In this document: in pieces, positions 46,267 to 60,299 of the stretch
Position numbering within the stretch: position 1 is the first letter of the stretch
Layout: every line of letters begins with the position of its first letter
From: Perca fluviatilis
Taxonomy: Eukaryota > Chordata > Actinopteri > Perciformes > Percidae
Length of the DNA: 64,000 nt
Assembly: GCF_010015445.1 (NCBI RefSeq)
Contig: NC_053118.1
Location: 17,713,437-17,777,436 of the forward strand
Direction of reading: 5' to 3'
Position numbers and translations under genes: made by a program
Notes under the pieces: model-generated
What the model saw: only the letters and a program-made list of their open reading frames with translations
What the model was told of the DNA's origin: nothing
Database searches by the model: none

Positions 46267-47369
46267 AGGCACACACACGTGAGTTAGTGGAAGCACCAAA
46301 TACAATATCTCTTATGTGCATTTTCCCGTGATTGAGAAGAATCATTGAAATTAAAGGCAGAAATGGGGTCCTGATGTACCTATACCCTGGATGTGATTAA
46401 TTTGCGGTATTACACTCTCAGACGGTCCTAAATCAAATGGCAGAGATAGTGATGATTGCCTTACAGCCTGCTTCCTGTCCTCTAACTATCAATTGCTTCC
46501 CCAGACTCCATCAATTTTCATATGCCTCATTCTTGAGCAGCTCACCGTCCCTCCGCTCTCAGCTTCGCTCCTCTCCCTCTGTCTTGGTCACTCTCTCTAC
46601 AAGTTGTGCTGCAAAGCTATTGCTCCTCCCCACTTTTTATTTTATTTTATTTAAACGCTTCATTTGCCTTTTACGATTTGTATCAAGGTTGCTGTGGTAA
46701 TATTGGGTGGCCTTGGTCCCTATCGTGTTTTGTAATTAAAGGGTTGACTTGCTAGAGGGAACAGCTTTGTTCAGAGTTATTACATCACCTCCCCTTTTTG
46801 CCAGGTGACAGACAGCCAACTTCTGTTTCCATTTATCATTTTTTTTCTGTTTGATGAACCTCTTCTGTGCTGCCAGGTATTTTGTTTCCACATCCTTTGT
46901 TATTGTGGCATTTTCATATGGTCTCTGGCTTTTGTTATTACGTCTAGAAAAGCTTTGGGACAATCACTGTGTTATGAGGGATGTAATCACATGAGGAACT
47001 GAACAAAGCTGTATCAGACTGTAAATAAGAAATTAATCAAAATGGAAAATGTAATACCTGTCCTCCAGTCCCTGTAATGTACCCATAACTAATAATGTTA
47101 CAGAGTCGGTGCATGTGAATGTATAAACAAAAGGACTTACATATTTCTTCCCCAAAAACCTAATTTTCTACGTGATACAGTAGATGTAATTCTCATTACA
47201 ACAATGGTCTATTTGAAGTGTATTGAAAAGACTGAAATGTTTTAGTTCTTTAGCTCTAAAATGTTTATTTGGTTGACTAAACAAAAGCCAGATGCTGTCT
47301 AGTGTCTATACACCCGATTCACCTAACATCATGTAGGGTTTTGAAAAAAACTGTTACTCTGGTGACGAC
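46267..47369. other. Intergenic DNA, nothing recognised
   Basis: No exon or mobile-element boundary could be supported. Confidence 0.4.
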
Positions 47370-47910
47370 TTAAAAAGATAGTTTTGGAAAATGTGTTTTC
47401 TTCGCAAGAGTTTGATGATTTGTGGTCGATACCACTCTCATACCTGTCCAGTAAATATGAAGCTGAAGCCAGAGATAGTTGACTTAGCTTAGCTTAGCAT
47501 AGCATAAAGACTGGAAACGGAGGTGAACAGCTTGACTGGTTCTTATGTAAACAAAATACACCCAACAGCATCTCTAAAGCTCACAAATCAACACATTACA
47601 TATGATTTGTTTAATTTGTACAAAAACCGAAGTGTAAAATAACACCTGCATTGTTTATGTTGGGCAAGAAGTCACAGTCAAGAAATAGTGCATAACCTGC
47701 AACTTTTCTTTTTTACACTCTGATTTTTGTACAGATTAAACAGTCCAAACGCTTATAGCACGAGGTGCTCATAGGCAGAATTTTTTTAAACTTTGGACAG
47801 AGCCAAGCTAGCTTTCCCCCTGTTTCCAGTCTCTGTGCTAAGCTAACAGTTTCCAAGCTCTAGTTTTACATTTAACAGACAGATATAAGTGGTTTCGGAT
47901 TTTTCAAACA
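47370..47910 (+). mobile_element. Diverged MITE (TTAAAAAGATAGTT end, GCTTAGC core), partial
   Basis: The left edge TTAAAAAGATAGTTTTGGAA, an ACCACTCTCATACCTGTCCA segment, the TTAGCATAGCATAAAGACTGG core and AATCAACACATTACA all match a common fish family. The same core follows at 49868 in the same orientation. The right inverted end is not visible here. Confidence 0.6.
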
Positions 47911-48997
47911 TTCCATGGCAGCTTCACAACTTTTTTAAAATTTTCTTCTTCTTCTAATTTACAGATTTGCATTTCTAAGCAAAGAAACCTGACCTTTTGT
48001 AGTTTTTGGATGTCTATAATTGGGTTGAAATTAGAAACACGTTGTATGTTATAGGCTATTCAATACTTGTCACTCAACTCTCTGCTAGCTTTCTGCATTG
48101 TGTTGATTGCCATTGTTTTCCGGAGTCGCATTTAGCAACTAAAATGGGTAGGCCTACTTAACAGTGTTTGGTTTATTCTGCCTGTCCCACAGCAGTGTTT
48201 CTGTTTCAGTCATCATACTGTGTATTGTTAAGCAGATGAACACACTGCAATAGACCGATAACGGCTAAAAGAAACAGAAGCATGTAATATAGATAACAGG
48301 ATAGATGAATCAGACATTTTGTGAGGCTCCAGCATATCAGTAGTTAAGTTAATGAGGCACTGGCTCATTGTATAGTCTGTTAATTAATGCTACTTACAAA
48401 GTATCATGAGATAATCAGCGTCCGTCTTTATAATCTCACAAACATTGCATTGTCCTTGCTGGCATTGATATATACTGTAGCTCTACAAACGTAATAGATT
48501 CAGTCTGTTCCAACAGAGACACTTCTTACCTCCTCTTCATCTTTGCTGTAGCCTCGATGCTACTTGTTTCACCAATCAGCTCGCCGTTGATCGGGCCTAT
48601 TCATCATGAGCTGGTTGTAGAGATACTGGCGGAGGTGAGGAGGAAGCACGTATGCCCTATCTGAAGGGCTCTCTCTCTCTCGCCAAAGTCTGTAGCCGCT
48701 CAAGGATAATGAATTCCCTCCTTCTGCCCCTTAACCTCTCTGTATACAGCAGGGTTACAGACTCCCAACACATTAGACAACCACAAAGTGGGAAACTTTA
48801 AGCAGCTTGGACATTGTGTTTTACTCCCAGCAGGCTTGTGGTAGTGCAGCTTGGGGGGTAGATATACATGTTTTGTGGATGTTGTTGTTTGAATAACCTT
48901 TTGCTCACTTCAAGTGGAGACATGCCAGCCAGTACTCCATTCTTCTGCAGCACTATTTCTTCACAATAATAACCTAAACCTTTTTCTGTCTTTTAAA

Positions 48998-49182
48998 GAT
49001 TATTTTTGGGCATTTCCGCCTTTAATGGATAGGAAAGCTGAGATATGAAAGGGGAGAGAGCGGGGGGGGGAAGACCATGCAGGAAACAGTCACAGGTCGG
49101 ACTCGAACCCTGGACCTTCTGCGTCGAGGAATAAACTTCTACATATGTGCGCCCGCCCCACCAACTGAGCGAACCGGCCATG
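48998..49182 (-). mobile_element. tRNA-derived SINE with target duplication
   Basis: On the minus strand the head reads GGCCGGTTCGCTCAGTTGG (A-box region), and about 60 bases later GGGTTCGAGTCCGACC (B box) follows. Then comes the tail TTTCATATCTCAGC...AAAAATAATC typical of a fish SINE family. CTAAACCTTT plus TCTTTTAAA stands on both sides (48973-48997 and 49183-49200, with a small indel), so the borders are well defined. It is too diverged at the acceptor end to be a tRNA gene. Confidence 0.9.
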
Positions 49183-49255
49183 CTAAACCTTTCTTTTAAA
49201 TGTCTTTTGAAAGCTATAGTATGAACCGATCAATACTGTGTTCACACAGGAAAAT

Positions 49256-49714
49256 AATAGGCTCGTTCGAGATGAGCCAGGTGTGCGCAGAATCTATCAC
49301 CGGCGATCGCCGCCCAATGCATGCCGTTTAGATTTGTGTCTGACTTGATGCCGACTTGCTCTGACGTCATGCACACGTGGGCAACGATAATCTCATGAGA
49401 TCAAGGCGGCCGCAGTTTTTAAGAGCCAGGCGCCGCAGTTGCTCTCCACCGACTGCAAGACCCAGGCGGAGATACTCTGTCATGATTAAAACAACTGGAG
49501 ACTGTTTACAAGCTGATATATGGGTCTGATAACATTTTATTAAATTGGAATCGGACCACAGTGTTTCTGTGACTTCCTGTTCAGCCTGAAGGCTGCTGGA
49601 AACGGCTGGAAACTGTCCGACTTGACAGCGGATTTTTGTCACCGCCCCCGGCTGCTGCCGCCTGCTCTCGTCCGCTTTACAGGCGAGGCGCAGTTCATCT
49701 CGAACGAGCCTATT
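49256..49714. mobile_element. Foldback MITE, AATAGGCTCGTTCGAGATGA ends
   Basis: The 20 bases at 49256-49275 are matched exactly in reverse complement at 49695-49714. The 459-bp unit is CpG-rich compared with its flanks. No transposase. The target duplication is not clear, so the true edges may lie a few bases inward. The long minus-strand open frame at 49367-49867 crosses the right edge and is not a gene. Confidence 0.85.
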
Positions 49715-49867
49715 GGTACTCGCTTGAGTTTTGAGTGTGTCGATGTAACTCTCCCACAGTGCATTACACAAAAGAAGCAGCTGATGCTGCTCATAACTGG
49801 GGAAAAAAGGAATATTTTGTTTATTGTAGGAAACAATGAAAAAGATGTCTGTAGGGTACATATGCAA

Positions 49868-50383
49868 CTGGTTAGCTTAGCATAAAGACTGGAAGCGGCT
49901 AGTCTGTCTCTTTACAAAGGTAACAAAATCTGCCTCCCAGCAACCCTAAAACTCACTAATTAACACATTACACCTTGTTTGTGTCTGCATGTGCAAAACC
50001 GTAGTGTAAAAACATGTTGTGGTTTTACGGTAACATTAACTTTCTGGAGTCTCTGCTGGTTGCCTGGTAACTGTTTAGTGCTAAAAATCAGGCACATAAA
50101 CCCCCTGTAAAAAACAACAACTGTCCTTTGTGCACATATTTTAAATTTATTTTACACTCAACACAATTCACTCATTTATGAGCATTAGAGGTGCTGGTAG
50201 ATGGATTTTGTTACCCTTGGTGAGAGACCAAGGGTAACATCGTAGTGCTAAGCTAAGCTACGCTAAGCTAACCACCTGCTGTCTCTAGCGTCAATTTACC
50301 CTACAGAGAGAGATCAATCTTCTCATCTAACTCTCAGCAAGGAAGTGAATAAGAATAAGAATTTCCAAAATGTAAAACAAAAA
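49868..50383 (+). mobile_element. Second partial copy of the GCTTAGC MITE family
   Basis: GTTAGCTTAGCATAAAGACTGG, AATTAACACATTACA and GTAGTGTAAAA match 47480-47640. The right end (CTTCTCATCTAACTCTCAGC to TTTCCAAAATG) is the inverted partner of the left end seen at 47370. Confidence 0.65.
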
Positions 50384-54226
<3,843 letters not shown>

Positions 54227-54615
54227 GCCTCCCTTCCTGAGAGTCCCTGTTAATTTGCCTAGGCCTATTCCTTACCACATCGTCAACTACTCTCTCTTCC
54301 ATAATTTCCTCACTCACTCCCATGGCCGTGTCATGGTCACTCTACTCCTCCTCGGCTTCTTCCCTGTCATGATGTTGTTTCTGCTTCTTTGTATAGCCAG
54401 CCACCTCTCCTCCTTCCTATACTCTACAGGAGGTAATGCTGATGTTGAAGCAGCTACTACAGCCCCAAACACGTCAGAAATGTCACATTTTGAGGCATCC
54501 GCCTGTATATTCTTAATCTTTTTCTCTGCACCTCACTTGCGCTTTGGTAGTCGTTTGTCCATTTTAACGTGGAAACTTCCAGCATAAGCATAACTATTAC
54601 AGCTCGTGTCTCAGG
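54227..54615. other. Spacer, nothing recognised
   Basis: The open frame at 54255-54587 contains a hydrophobic stretch (LLLLGFFPVMMLFLLLC) but has no recognisable family and no splice support. It is listed here only for completeness. Confidence 0.4.
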
Positions 54616-54832
54616 GCTGGAATCCCACTATGGCCACGCCAAGACCCGCCCTTCAATAGCATTTATTGGCCAGGCGTCCATGCTTATGCAAGATAACGTA
54701 ACCCCATTTGTTCAGATCCTATCCCCTGACCAATCAGCTAACCTAACCTTAACCACTTGAGGTCAAATGCCTAACCCCAACCAATGGAGCTGCTTCGTAG
54801 GGCGGGTCTTGGCGTGGCCATAGTGGGATTCG
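54616..54832. mobile_element. Foldback MITE, GAATCCCACTATGGCC ends
   Basis: Bases 54618-54649 (GAATCCCACTATGGCCACGC onward) are repeated as reverse complement at 54801-54832. The loop contains CCAAT words and TAACC repeats. It is about 217 bp with no coding capacity and directly abuts the next unit. Confidence 0.85.
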
Positions 54833-54838
54833 TACAAC

Positions 54839-55666
54839 CCGGTCTCACGCCAGGTCGTGTAATAGTCACGTTATTTTGATTCATAATTTCGTGTACAGGT
54901 TACGATTTTTACGTTTTTTTCGTGTATATGCAACGACTTTTGAACGTGTACAGGTCACGCTTTTCGAACCTGCTCTGGGGGACGCGACTACGGGGAAATG
55001 AGGCGCCACACGCCGCAAAAACAGCGGCCGGGCCGCTACTCGCGATCGAGAAATGCGGCGCCACGCGCGGGCAAAAAAACGGCACGGGCCGCCACTTTCG
55101 CGATCGCGGAAACGGAGCGCCACACGCCCGGCAAAACAACGGCACGGGCCGCCACTCGCGATCGGGGACGAGGCGCACACGCCGGCCAAAAAAAACGGCA
55201 CGGGCCGCCACTCGCGATCGGGAAATGCGCGCGCCCGCGGGGCCAAAACAACGGCACGGGCCGCCACTCCGCGGCGCCCCACTCGGCGGAACCGGCGAGT
55301 AAAACGCCACAATAAAACGCCACAATAACGAGACGGTTGGGGTTAGGAAAAAAAAAGAACGGGGTAAGGAAACGTCAACGCGGGACAAAGGTACTGCTAC
55401 ACGCGGGGCGCGATCCCCGCTCTCCGGCGTGAAAGTCCTGTGTTTTATGACCCATCCACCACCACGACCAACCTCCCCTAAGCGGACTTTCGCCTTATCA
55501 ACTACTCGCTACTCGCTTTCGTTATGGAATCACGAAATATGCTTCCCATTAAAATGCATTGCTTTCAATTTCGTAATCGCCACACGAAAAAAACGGCATT
55601 TACGTAACCTGTCCACGACTTAATAGATTACAATAACGTGACTATAACGACCTGGCATGAGACTGG
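54839..55666. mobile_element. TIR-bounded unit carrying a CpG-dense minisatellite
   Basis: The left end CCGGTCTCACGCCAGGTCGT and right end, reading CCCAGTCTCATGCCAGGTCG in reverse complement, are inverted repeats extending into TAGTCACGTTATT. The middle holds the minisatellite listed next. The outer parts are AT-rich with TTCGTGTACAGGTTACG-type words on both sides. No target duplication was recognised and no transposase is present. Confidence 0.65.
54989..55290. repeat. GC-rich minisatellite, about five units of 56-60 bp
   Basis: Each unit starts ACGGCACGGGCCGCCACT (55079, 55139, 55195, 55251; a weaker copy at 55020). It goes on with CGCGATCG and a GCGCCACACGC-like part, and ends in an A-rich CCAAAACA spacer. 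All overlapping open frames on both strands (up to 159 codons) are by-products of the repeat. Confidence 0.9.
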
Positions 55667-56580
55667 GCTGGATTCGTAATTTCGCGGCCGGGAGTGGGGT
55701 AGCGGGTTCCTGGATTTGATTGGGTCAGGCCAGTGCCAATAAAGAAAATTAACCAATGGGCTGCTGTCAGTTCTTTATGGGCTGGCGCCCCCCCCCAAAA
55801 GTGCGTTGGCCCACCGGGACAATGCCCAGTATGCCAGATGGCCAGTCCCGCCCTGTCCCGATGGGCATTTAATGTGTCTCCCATACAATCTGTGTTAATC
55901 TTGTTAATTTTGTGCTTAATTTGTAAGCTTTAATTTGGACAGTTATCTAAAGCAGCAGTTTTATGCAGTTCATGTTTTTTAGACATAACTTTTAGGAGCC
56001 CCTGCTGCCGAGGGACTAATTATTAATTAGACATGATAAAAATATGCCAGAAACATTCATTCATATTTGTTTTTGGGGGGGCTGTGGAAAACAAAATGTT
56101 GTACTTGCTGAAACATTAGCTTATTGAGGCCTGGCTGCATTCTATTTCCAGTCAATTTGAAGATTAATTATAGTGCTATTAAGAATGTATTGCAGCACTT
56201 TAAAGTCCAAAATAAATCAGGCTGTAGATTTTTATGAAAGATTGATGATATGCTCACTTGAAATAAACGCCTATGCAATGAAGGTAACAGTGGTTTGCAT
56301 TTTGGTGGAAACTCAAGAGTCCTCTAAAAGAATATGCCCTTGAAAGGGACCACGATGTATTTCAAGCTGTGTGAAGAGCTACTCTTTGTGGTTTAATGCA
56401 GCACACACACCCACGTGCACTTGTGAGTCATCTCCCTCCGCTACAGTTGACAGTTGGTTCAACAACTTATATGGAACTTGCAGCTGCACTTATATATATA
56501 CATCACATACGTGTATGCATTGCTATATATGGTGCTGCCCCTATTGCCAAACAACAAACACGTGACTAACCCAGTGGTAG
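55667..56580. other. Intergenic DNA with a repeat fragment
   Basis: 55735-55870 resembles a dispersed teleost repeat (GGACTGGCCATCTGGCATAC on the minus strand). The rest is AT-rich with no gene. Confidence 0.4.
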
Positions 56581-57240
56581 CCACTACATGAGGAAAAACA
56601 CAAAAGGCAGAGGGAAAGTAACAACACACCATACCACAGTACAAACATATAGCAAACCACCCCATAAAGCCAACAGAAATAAACACTCCACACCACCGGC
56701 TACCACATGTCGAACACCAGCCCACAAGGCATGACAGGCAACACACAGAGCTGAAGCGAAGGCAACAAACCAAACACCCACAAGGACAACAAGCCCCCAA
56801 ACACCCATAAGGAATAAGCCCAGCCCACCCCCTAACGTAATAGCACAAAACAACCCACGTGAAGGACCAAACACACCCAACGACCAGCCCCAGACGAAAG
56901 CCACATAAAAATAACAACAACATACATACACATACACACATACACATACGCTGCATGCATGCACAACACACATACACAGACACATACATACACAACACAC
57001 ACAGACACAGACAGACACAGAGACAGAGCAGACAGACACACAAACACAGGCAGCAGACAGACACATGTATATAACAGACAGACAGGAGAGACAGGAGACA
57101 GGGACAGTAGACATATATGGAGACAGACAGCAGACAGACATATGTAAAAGCACAGAAAATAGGAGAAAAGAGCTGAATATATATGCAGTATAGAGACATG
57201 GAGTATACGTAAGCATATATGTATGGAGAGTATGTATTAT
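56581..57240. repeat. T-depleted, A/C-rich low-complexity tract
   Basis: Most 60-base lines have only 2-5 T in the first part, and the sequence drifts from A/C-rich into ACA/CAGA words (AGACAGACA). Two long minus-strand open frames (246 and 315 codons) span it only because TAG/TAA/TGA need T or A in positions this composition avoids. They give Cys/Val/Leu strings with no domain. Confidence 0.8.
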
Positions 57241-57252
57241 GTATATAGTAGT

Positions 57253-57475
57253 GAGAGAGGAAAGGAGGAGATAGGAGACAAAGAGAGAGGAAAGAGAAGA
57301 AAGGAGAGGAGAGAGATAAAAGAAAGAGGAAAGAGAAAAAGAGAGAGAAAGGAGAGGAGAGAGAAGAGGAAAGAGAGAAGGGGGGGAGAGAGAAAGAGGG
57401 GGAGAGAGAGAAAGGGAGAGAGAGAGGGAAGAAGAAGAAAAGAGAGGGGAGGGGGAAAAAGAGAATAAAGGGGGG
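57253..57475. repeat. Nearly pure purine tract
   Basis: About 220 bases of almost only A and G on the plus strand, in GAGAGGAAA-type words. It could form triplex structures and is hard to sequence. Confidence 0.9.
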
Positions 57476-58680
57476 GTATAGTATAGTATATATGTGGTAT
57501 TAGTAGCAGTTACATACAGTATTACATACATGCATATTAATACAAGTTATTACAGGAGTATATTATATAAATATAAGTGCATACATACATAACACACAGC
57601 ATATGCTATACATACGCATATGGTATATATTACATACAACGGCTACCGCGTGCGTGCGCAACACATATACCAGTACGTACTACATACTCAGAGCATATTA
57701 CATGCATATGCATATTACGAACCCATATAAGCATAGTATTACAGTATATGTGTACATACATACAACATATCATATGCATATACATACGTATACATTATTA
57801 CTAGGCGATAGCAACATGAATACGGAAGCATATACTATATATAGTACAACGTATATAGCAGCATTATGCTATATACAATATTATTATATATATATGTGTT
57901 ATATTATTATAGATTATTATTAATACACAGGTAGCATATATATTACACGCTGCATATGTGCATATATATATACAACGATATGAACACATTATTACATATA
58001 CACATATACATACATATATATGCGTGATACATATATTTATTAATATACAACTCGTGTAGCAACAAGCAGCAGTACGTAGTACATACGTATTATATACATA
58101 TATAGGCATATAGTGTGTATAGATATAATAGTACATAGCGAGGGTGTACAGCAGTGATACGGTGATACATAGTGTATATGGGCAATATAAACTAAATATA
58201 GGGGGCATAAACTAACTAACATGGGCGTGGATATTAGGAATAGTAACAATAGTAAATAAACAAAACAATACAATAATATGGAGGGCAAAAAAAGGGTATA
58301 GTATACATATAGTGTATACGTAGCATAATACTGCATATTACTAATACATGTAGTGTATAGGATATATTATTATTATACATAACCACATATAATAGTATAT
58401 CACATTAGTTTATATGATATACTATTATATTAATATATAAGGCTACTATACTGTATATAGAGGTATAGTGATATACCGATAGCAGAAAAAAGGGTATATG
58501 TAGCATATTATAATATTATATATACAACACAAATGTAAATACAAGATAGTAAAGTGCATAATATTATATACAACATATAATCATACGTGCATATTATGTG
58601 TGTAATAATATATATTAACATATTATTATATACGTGCGTGTATACCATGCATATTACGATGGATGAGAGGTAGTATAATG
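57476..58680. repeat. Alternating purine-pyrimidine tract (TATAC/ACATA words)
   Basis: For about 1.2 kb the sequence is made of TATATAC, CATACAT, GCATATG and similar words with no fixed period. Short frames on either strand translate to Y/I/T/H strings. It resembles a heavily diverged dinucleotide array. Confidence 0.75.
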
Positions 58681-58999
58681 AAACAACCCAAGGAGTAGAT
58701 AATACCTTCAGAAGGATACCCGCCTATACAACCTCGCTTCCTACATTATCCCGCTCATACAAGGTTTTCATTTCACCAAACAAATCATAAATTGACCAAC
58801 AACTTGACAAAATATAGATTTAAATGGGAGTTTATTGATTTAAATACGCATTGTATTGGTTCCACTAGAGAAAATAGTCCGTGGCCCCCACGGTTGGAAC
58901 CTGCCATCCACAGCAACCAAAACTCTGTAATGCAACCCTCCTCTATTAGCTACTCAACACCAACCCACGGGCGTGGTAGTAAGGCGTATATTTTATGGG

Positions 59000-59243
59000 G
59001 TGCCGCCGGTGGACAAATGACCCAGCTGCTGTTTTAATCACTGCAGGAATTGACACAACATTAGCTGAAGCGCGCGAAGCGTGAGCTAGCGGGCTATCGG
59101 CTGCTCTAATTTACAGTAAACTGAACATTTCTGTTCGGTGAAGTGAGACACGGTGAATGGCTTCTTTGGGAATATTTATGTGGACGTTATGTCCTCATTC
59201 ATCTCGTTTCCTTTTGCAGAGCCGGCTGTATGTTGACACACCT
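59000..59243 (+). other. Promoter-like patch and candidate 5' UTR exon of an unrecognised gene
   Basis: A CpG-bearing patch (GCGCGCGAAGCGTGAGCTAGCGGG near 59070) is followed by a possible exon ending GTTGACACACCT|GTAAGT at 59243/59244. AACGTTA and GCTAGC words near it (59069-59270) are like those in the first introns of serinc2 and stmn1. The exon start is unknown. Confidence 0.35.
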
Positions 59244-59339
59244 GTAAGTTAACGTTAAACAAGTTGCAATGTAAGCTAATCTGAATAGCTTGTTGTCCCT
59301 AACGGGCTGTTACTGCGTAGCTACCCTCATATAGACGGT

Positions 59340-59600
59340 ATAGAAAGATACTAGCTTACAGACGTCATCAGATCTGCTGTCATTGCTTGGAGGACAGAAG
59401 TTGCTCCACGCTTCCCCACTTTTTGCCACAGCTGATAGGCTAAATTATCCGGACTTCTTTCAGCGGATTGATTGATAGCTGTCCTCCAGAGTGAACAGAA
59501 CTGCGTCCATGGCAACGCTCTGCTTTTGCATGGCAACGGTGTGTTATCCTTAGCAGCGGTCTGTTATCAAGAAATAACAGACCGCATTCTACATTAGAAT
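59340..59600 (-). other. Unassigned segment with a hairpin, possibly a repeat
   Basis: The minus strand stays open in two overlapping frames (59351-59536 and 59440-59799) with protein-like text such as SVHSGGQLSINPLKE, but they overlap and neither shows a known domain. CGGTCTGTTATC and its inverse GATAACAGACCG-like partner form a hairpin at about 59559-59585. It may be a mobile-element fragment. Confidence 0.3.
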
Positions 59601-59617
59601 TCAAGCAAGCCATGTAA

Positions 59618-59722
59618 TAAATATATATATATGTGTGTGTCTGTGTGTGTATGTGTGTATATATATATATATACATACATATATATACACATATACACAC
59701 ACATACATATATATATGTGCGA
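59618..59722. repeat. (TA)n/(TG)n/(CA)n compound repeat with palindromic layout
   Basis: ATATAT, GTGTGT, ATATAT, CACACA and ATATAT blocks follow each other so that the whole is nearly self-complementary. Confidence 0.85.
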
Positions 59723-60209
59723 TAGTTGGTTCTATAGTCCAAAGATGACCAAGCCAGTCTACTGCAGCTGTATACAAATCCAACATTCAGTAACTGCACA
59801 GCCCATGCTTTAGCTTGGTTGTTAGCTCACCTGTTACTGGAAATTCAAAAAGCTATTTTCATAGAAATTACACATTTCTATGTTACATTTACAATTCTTA
59901 ACTCAATTTTAGCAAAATATGTTAATGTGTTTGCCTTTTTAGGACTTGTTGTTTTTTAGGGCAATATTCTACTGTTCTACTATTTTTAAGTTATTAATGA
60001 TAGTTACCTGAATATACCGCATTTAAGATTCAATCATCTGTGGAAAAATGTGGACATTTCAGCAGCATTAGAATACAACAGTGAAAAACGAGCGCTGTCA
60101 ACTCCAGTGCATGTTAGAATGAGAATAAGTGTGTGGACTACTTTATTTTCAGGATCTACAAATGTTTTGGAACTGATTGAGGACAACACGAAAGAGTTTA
60201 ACCATTAAA

Positions 60210-60290
60210 ATGTTGAGTGTGAGACAGTATGAGCTTTTTAAAAGAGATGCTTGGCAGCAAGGACCCTACTGTGACAGATGGCTGAGGGAG
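60210..60290 (+). CDS. Candidate first coding exon of an unrecognised gene (continues past window)
   Basis: An acceptor (TTATTTTCAG at 60143-60152) opens an exon with ATG at 60210-60212. The frame reads MLSVRQYELFKRDAW, then GPYCDRWLRE, 27 codons in all, and ends exactly on a codon at 60290 before a donor GTAAGG. The text looks like a real protein N-terminus, mixed and aromatic-rich without low complexity. An upstream 5' UTR exon may end at 59243. No compatible second exon was seen in the remaining 3.7 kb: possible acceptors near 61087 and 61920 lead to early stops. I do not recognise the family. It could be chance, but acceptor, ATG, codon-exact length and strong donor agree. Confidence 0.45.
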
Positions 60291-60299
60291 GTAAGGGAA

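Noticed and set aside
49005..49182. Possible tRNA gene
   Set aside because: A- and B-box-like sequence is present, but there is a SINE tail and a flanking duplication and the acceptor stem does not pair, so it is a SINE.
49367..49867. Minus-strand open frame of 166 codons
   Set aside because: It starts in one MITE, crosses its inverted end and runs into another element; no recognisable protein.
54881..55388. Five overlapping open frames on both strands, up to 159 codons
   Set aside because: All span the GC-rich minisatellite; arginine/alanine/proline repeats follow from the unit sequence.
56459..57531. Minus-strand open frames of 246 and 315 codons
   Set aside because: Both arise from strand-biased low complexity (Cys/Val/Leu and Ser/Leu strings). 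They overlap in different frames and show no domain or splice logic.
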